Positions 58,567 through 64,000 of a stretch of DNA of 64,000 bases are shown one piece after another. The stretch is from positions 558,001-622,000 of the forward strand of contig JAGPYM010000009.1 in assembly GCA_020736575.1 (NCBI GenBank), written 5' to 3'. Position 1 is the stretch's first letter. Every line of letters starts with the position of its first letter. The position numbers were made by a program, and so were the translations under genes. A model generated the notes under the pieces. That model saw nothing but the letters and a program-made list of their open reading frames with translations. It made no database searches and had not been told where the DNA came from. The DNA comes from Thelonectria olida. Its lineage: Eukaryota; Ascomycota; Sordariomycetes; Hypocreales; Nectriaceae.

Positions 58567-59307
58567 GAGGGGCTAAGTTCGTGTGAGCGAGGTCGGACAA
58601 ACGAGCGGCAGCAGCCCATAGGCAGAGAGGAGGAAGAAGAGAGGAGGGTGTAGACGTGAAGAGCAGAGAGGAGCGGCGTACGGAAGAATGTAGGAGAGAG
58701 AGAACAGAGACGGAGGGCGATCACCACGGACGAACCATTGCCCTGCCCGTGGCAATTGGCGAGGAGAGGAGAGAAAAGGGTGAGAAGCGAGTGAGTGGCG
58801 GGAGAGTGAAGAGGCACGAGATGTTGTTTGTGAATGGAAGAGGAACGAGTCGAGTACGAGTCGAGTCTTGAGACTCGAGGTCGAGTCTAGTCTTGGTCTA
58901 AGTCTAAGTCCCTGCTTAGGTAGGTGGGTTGGCTCAGCAGGTTCCTTCCCTGGAAGGGTTCCAGTGAGTCTGAGTGGTACGTAGAGGAAGTGGAGCGATC
59001 CAGTGGGAAGGCGCAGACGAAGACGCAGAAAGGGACAGGCACCTGGGTTGCATGTGCAAGCAATGCCAGAGCGAGAATGACAGTGCCCCCAACGCGAAGA
59101 GTGCAAGTGCGACTGGCAGATGCGTCAAGGTCAAGGTACCGGCTGACCGTCTTGATCGCAGTCAAGGCAGGCGGGAAGGACCTAGCACCGCGTGTCCGTC
59201 CACCGGTGCATGTGCAAGCGGAAGAGCAAGTACAGGTACAAGCCTTGTGAAAAGGGGATAAATCAAACAGAGAACAAAACTGCCAGAACAGTCCACATGT
59301 ATTTGGA

Positions 59308-59322
59308 TAGGTAGGTAGGTAG
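59308..59322. repeat. (TAGG)n simple repeat
   Basis: Almost four TAGG units. The same motif recurs at 61655-61666, and its complement CCTA occurs singly or in pairs elsewhere in the noncoding part. It resembles neither the TTAGGG telomere repeat in phase nor a known regulatory site. Confidence 0.85.
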
Positions 59323-61654
59323 CGTGTAATGAAGGGTATGTGCAAAGCGAAGACACCGAAGCCCAGTCAGTCGTCTAACAGCACAAGCACCCGACACTTC
59401 AAGCACAAGCACAGGCAGAGGCATAAAGCACGAGCGCGCGCCGTCGGCCTGGGCAAGTGCAGTGCAAAAAGCAGTGCAGGTGAGTGTCCTCGTGGTGGGG
59501 CAGCTGACTTGGGCAGTGGCGAAAGCCACCCGAGGCGCGCCCTTGTCCCTGTCTGTTGAGGTCTTCTGTACGCCAGGGAAGGATAATATGGACATGAAAA
59601 AAGCTGTAGTACGTACCTTGGATGTTCTCGAATCCGAGATCCAATGATCCAACAGAGCTTGGGGGTGGGGGATGGAGGCTTTTGCCTGACGTCCCAGGGT
59701 CCACGGGGAGGGGGTATGAAGCCTGGATGGAGGGGGGAGGGGAATGACGAGGGGACCTAAGCAAGCAGCTCCGAGTCTGGGAGTCGACGGAAACAAGGAT
59801 ACCGAGGTCGGAAGAGCCGTGTTGCGTTTGGAGATATATCAGAGCAAAAAGACCGAGCAGCAAAACGAAGGTGGAGGTTTGAAGAAGGAGAAACGGTGCA
59901 AAGAGAAGGAGTAGCAATGAGAAGGAGGAAGAAGAAGGAAAAAGAGACAGGACAATCGGTCAAGGGGACGGGCGGACTTGTTTGTGTCCTTCTTGTTGGG
60001 ATCACAGAGAAACGAAATGTGAATGGTCGTCCGGTAATAGGGCGGCGTCCTGATCCCAAGACTGTGGCACTGGGGAGTTTTGTATGTCGTCTCTTTTCGG
60101 AATGGATTCGACTCCCCCGGTCTGTCTCCAGCGAGAGCAGTGGCAGCGCCTCTTCTAGGCCCTCTGAGCCTCTCGGTCTTCTCCTTGGTTTGGTGGTATT
60201 GTGTAAGTTGAGTGGGCACACACTTTTCACGCACTCACTCGCTTCACTACACACACGCGCAGCGCAACCACAACTGACACCCACACACACAAAAGCAAAA
60301 TCTGATTGATGCGTGCTTGTCTTATGCACGCTGCCGGCTGCTGCACGCTGCACGCACTCTTTCAAGCGCACGCCCTGGGTGGCACTTCTTCTTCTGTGGG
60401 GCGTCGCCGGGGTGGAGAGAGGGCCCTCTCAGTCTGGCAGAGTGACGGAGACTTGGTGTGTCTCTGGGCTCCGCTGGGGCGCTTCTTTTGGGTCCGCTTG
60501 TTGGGTCTGCTGGGTCCGCAAGCTCTCGTTGGGAGGGGGGGGAAGCAAGGGGAGGGCTTGCAAGGCCCCGCGAATGAATGCCTGACGTCCTGTCGTTGCT
60601 GATGGAGATGTTTCTCTCGTGTTGCAGATGGGGGAAGATGGGTGATGACTGAGTCTGTCTCAGTCTCGGTGTCTGTGGGTAAAAAATGATATGTGATGGT
60701 GATGGCGACTCAGACAAGGAAGGAGCACGGACGACTCGATGACAAGTCGGATGCAGAAAGATTTGCACTGTCTGCAAGGAATTGGATTTGATTTTCTGGA
60801 GATGCGGTGACGATCGATGTGGGCGAGAAACGAGTGACAAGAAATGGACTCCAGCCAGACCGTCCAGGAATCCAAATGGGAAGACCGAACCACCACAACG
60901 AGCGACCGAACGAGTCTTCTATTTTGGTTGCACCCTGGTTAGCGCGGGAGAAACCAGAGGATAAGAGAAATAATTTAATAAAAGAAGGAAGACAACAATC
61001 AAACAAACGGCCTTTCTTCGACTTCCTTGCGCGAGAGAAATAACTCTCTCCAGTTCTCTGGGCCGATTAATGTGCGCTTGCTGGAGGGAACCTGGGAAAG
61101 TAGGTGGTATTTTAGGGGATTGTCCCAGCTAAGTATGGTCCGCTTCAGGTGAGGTCCGGTAGGGTTTGAATGGGGAACGAGCCAGTCATGTCTCCCCCAG
61201 ACGGACGGCAAGGCTAGGAAGTTCCCAAGTTCCGAGGCCCAGTTTATGTAAAGATAGCATCAGCGAGAAGGGGCATGCTTGTTTGCTGTGTGATCCGAGG
61301 TTGAATCAAGATTGAGCACTTTGCATGTAGTTAGGGGTGACGGACCGAAGCATGTAACTACGGATATCCCGACTTGCTACAACTATCTCGTGATACTGTA
61401 CGTACGAATATGTGATGAGGGACGAGGATGTGACTATTGGCATGTACGCTCCCTCCCGGTGTGATATTCCAACCGCTCTCGTTTGTCGTTACGGTGTAAT
61501 GCTCCGTACGCCGGACGGAAGCAAGGGAAGACGTAAAGTAACCTCAACGAGGTACGACCTTCAAGGGTTTGCTTCTCGTCTCGGGTTCCGTCTCCGTGAT
61601 TATACTGGGACCGTCTGTTCGACGGAGGCGGCAGGCCGTTATTCGTGGTCCAAG

Positions 61655-61666
61655 TAGGTAGGTAGG
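61655..61666. repeat. (TAGG)3 simple repeat
   Basis: Three TAGG units in noncoding DNA, the same motif as at 59308-59322. Confidence 0.85.
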
Positions 61667-61848
61667 TCGACGGCCGGCGGCGACGGGCCAGGGGCGTTAC
61701 ACAAAGGCTCTAGGATTCCCGATAAAGAAAGTCCAGTAACATCGCTAGCAATGACGGATGTAAAGGATAGCTCGAGCTGGGAGTCTCGATAACTAAGTAG
61801 ATGTGAGTAATCGTATGAATAGGTAACTATCGAGAGAACTAGGAAGCT

Positions 61849-61861
61849 GTGTGTGTGTGTG
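61849..61861. repeat. (GT)6 microsatellite
   Basis: A short GT run that continues into a GCGCGTGAGTGTGCGTGCGC alternating purine-pyrimidine stretch. Confidence 0.85.
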
Positions 61862-64000
61862 CGCGTGAGTGTGCGTGCGCGTCGGTGGTGTGGATTCAAG
61901 GTTGAGGTCGAGGATGACAAGTGCTAGTAAGGTAGTTTAGCCTGTAGTCAGCTCAGCCGGGCCTCCAGCTTGCTAGTTGTTGATATTGGCAATGGTTGAC
62001 AGAAGGTGATTAGTTGTCGTATACCATGGTGGTGCGGTCGTATTGGCAGGTGAGATGAGCTGAGGTGATGGAGGAGGAAAGGCGATGATGTAAGTGACAA
62101 TATGCTTGCCGACCTAAAATGGGCCGTGGCAGAAAGGTGTGTGGCCAGGAGGCCCATGAGGCCCAAGAGAGCCGTCGTGGTGGTTGCACAAGCCTCAGAC
62201 CCTCGCCCAAACTAATAAGGTTGGGGGAAGGGACGTTTCTCGTTGTATCTTTCCGCCCGAGCGTCTGAGATCTGAGAAAGGCGTTTACATCCCATCTGCA
62301 CCTTCTGTAGTCTCTGTACGCCTGCCGAATCGTGATTCCGCTCTCCAGCTTCAATTCCCACGAATGCCAACCTTGCCCGCCCTTTGTCTAGTCTCTCACA
62401 TCGACACACACACCGCGTTCACCCGACGTCATCCGAGTCAGTCAGATGGGCCCGAGTCAGGAGGTCTAATTCAACCTACCCTGCCCTCTGACCTACCTGC
62501 CTACGTAGTTGTGCACACTACATACCATTCCGAGTACGAAAAGAGGTGTGCCTAAGTACGTTCTTGGGCACACCAAACCCCAAGCGTAAATTCTTCAGCC
62601 CTCGACATTGCATGGGGAATCGCCCAGTTGCAGCCGCGCGGGCGCTGCTCGCCAACCTTCGCGGATTCTTCACCAAAGTTCGACTCCACGCCGCCGGAAC
62701 GAGACTCGAACAAAGCCGAACTGGAGGGGGTGAAGCCGGCCCTGGGCACTGCGGCGGTTGTTGGCGGACCGGCGAGTGACGCGCAACCGCACACGCATCG
62801 GATCAGTCATGTCATGTAGCTCAACACCTACCTACGTTGTGCTTCTTCTTACCTCACCATGCTTAGGCAGACTGTACACTTCCTGCAGGTCCCAGGATTG
62901 AGAAAAGAGGCAACTTCATACGAGTCAAATTGGCGAATCGGCGTCCGTCACCTTGGCCGTTGTTAGCCACAGCACGGCACTGCGATGCGCGCGAGCGCAT
63001 CGACCAACGAGCGACTTCAATCGCATGCGAGACTACCTGCATGAAACTTGCGTGAATAGTGTGAGGGCGTCGGATGCGGCAAATATCCTAACATGGAATG
63101 CTTTCTTTGGCCGGCAATTGCTGGTAGGACCAGCCTTTGAAAAAATCACGGCGAGTCGGTAACTATTATGCGTAAAACTTCGTCCGGAAAACGGAGTCCA
63201 ACAAGGATGACTTTTTTGCCATGCAGGCATGTTGGTGATGCAACCGTATTTGGACGCGGTGTTCGAGGTTTGGTTGTAGGCTGCGGTAGACGGAACATTG
63301 CGGGTAAGTTGGGTTCTTGTGCAATTTGCTGGGATCATCCATGGATCATCACTTCTTCAGTGCTTCTCGATCACATCAGTCGTCTCGTCCTCTGCACCAA
63401 GAAAGTGATTGACCTCATCGGCGTCTCCACCGCTTCCGGCTCCTCTTCTGGCTTCCTCTTTTGGCTCCTCTCGACCCACCAGCATCGCCATTGCCATCTC
63501 CGCCCGGCGTCGGGCTCCTTTGGTCGCCTGTCTAGCCTTGTTCTTGTCCCGTCCTTTGTCCCCAGGCTCCGGTGCCCTTCAAGCCGCAGGGTTACTTTGG
63601 CGTTGGTAGTTCGTCTTGGCTCTTTTGTTCCCCTGGTTGGTCGCCTGTCTCGGTTATTTTTCCTCATACGAACACTACCTCTGTCCAGCTTTGTCGGTGT
63701 TATGACGGCGGTGCTGTTCTTAAACAACACGTCAGCTTGTTTACTTCCAAGAACGAAACTATCCTCGGAGCCCTCTGCCACACGCAGGGTGAATGTGGCT
63801 GGCTGCTCTATGACAAAACGGGTAATCATGCAATCGTACATTCCTAACGGACTGGAGGTGCTCCTTGGACCGTCGCGACGGGGCCTGATTCGCTTAAAGG
63901 TATGGAGAGACATGGAACAAGGGAACAGGGGTTTTCTCATGGGTCGGACCCCCAGACATGCCTCAACGCATGGAACCTCGCCAAATAGCAAGACCCTTGA

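Larger units (their letters stand above)
58567..64000. other. Gene-poor region of 5.4 kb, HMT1 upstream flank to window end
   Basis: No protein gene is supported. The first part (58567-60400) is presumably the HMT1 promoter and possibly a long 5' leader. Near 59609-59618, read on the minus strand, there is a donor-like AAG/GTACGT, which could belong to a 5' UTR intron but is unproven. Long ORFs occur on both strands over the same bases (for example 59757-60371 minus, 59896-60309 plus) with no motif. TAGG and GT simple repeats are listed separately. Confidence 0.5.

Noticed and set aside
59757..60371. ORF of 204 codons, minus strand, upstream of HMT1
   Set aside because: Composition is that of translated noncoding DNA (Ser/Pro/Arg-rich), with a 137-codon ORF on the opposite strand and no motif.
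59308..61666. TAGG repeats as possible telomere remnants
   Set aside because: The unit is four bases and short, not the TTAGGG hexamer, and the flanks are not subtelomeric.
63371..63991. ORF of 206 codons, minus strand
   Set aside because: It begins at a non-ATG codon near the window end, has no recognisable motif and a composition unlike a folded protein.

Overview
The window is from a filamentous ascomycete nuclear genome, most likely Sordariomycetes. The evidence is the gene style: short introns of about 46-126 bp with GT...AG ends and GCTAAC/CTGAC-like branch sites, no operons, and orthologues typical of Pezizomycotina (palH, Edc3, Cul4 with an N-terminal extension, a STAND N-terminal-domain gene). 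Genus cannot be decided from what I can see. No transposon, CRISPR array, rRNA or convincing tRNA was found. Thirteen protein genes are supported; coding coordinates were rebuilt by hand from splice sites and reading phase, and every model keeps an open frame.

Left, gene-dense half (0.5-42.8 kb). MIP1 (mitochondrial DNA polymerase gamma, minus) and SLX8 (RING subunit of a SUMO-targeted ubiquitin ligase, plus) diverge. SLX8 converges on NUP192 (inner-ring nucleoporin, minus). NUP192 and TEL1 (ATM kinase, plus) diverge across about 640 bp. Then, all on the plus strand: CUL4 (cullin of CRL4 ligases), a STAND/NLR-type N-terminal-domain gene with no NTPase, an uncharacterised F-box-like zinc-motif protein, a poly-Gln coiled-coil protein, PIF1 (helicase with an apparent mitochondrial/nuclear dual start) and EDC3 (decapping activator).

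Right, gene-poor part (42.8-64 kb). Only palH (alkaline pH sensor, plus), LAG1 (ceramide synthase, plus) and HMT1 (ABC half-transporter of the heavy-metal-tolerance group, minus) are found. They are separated by 2.4-3.7 kb spacers and followed by about 5.4 kb with no recognisable gene. These spacers hold microsatellites and chance ORFs on both strands.

Functionally the left half is rich in genome-maintenance genes: MIP1 and PIF1 act on mtDNA; SLX8, TEL1, CUL4 and nuclear PIF1 act in DNA repair, telomere or replication-fork control; NUP192 builds the pore where SUMO-targeted ligases act in yeast. Whether that grouping is conserved or chance cannot be told from one window. The more unusual details are two stop-free introns whose length is a multiple of three (EDC3 and NUP192), a TEL1 intron that splits the FATC domain, dual-start signatures in PIF1 and CUL4, and the possibly decaying STAND-N gene. 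I did not find a system I can defend as wholly undescribed.
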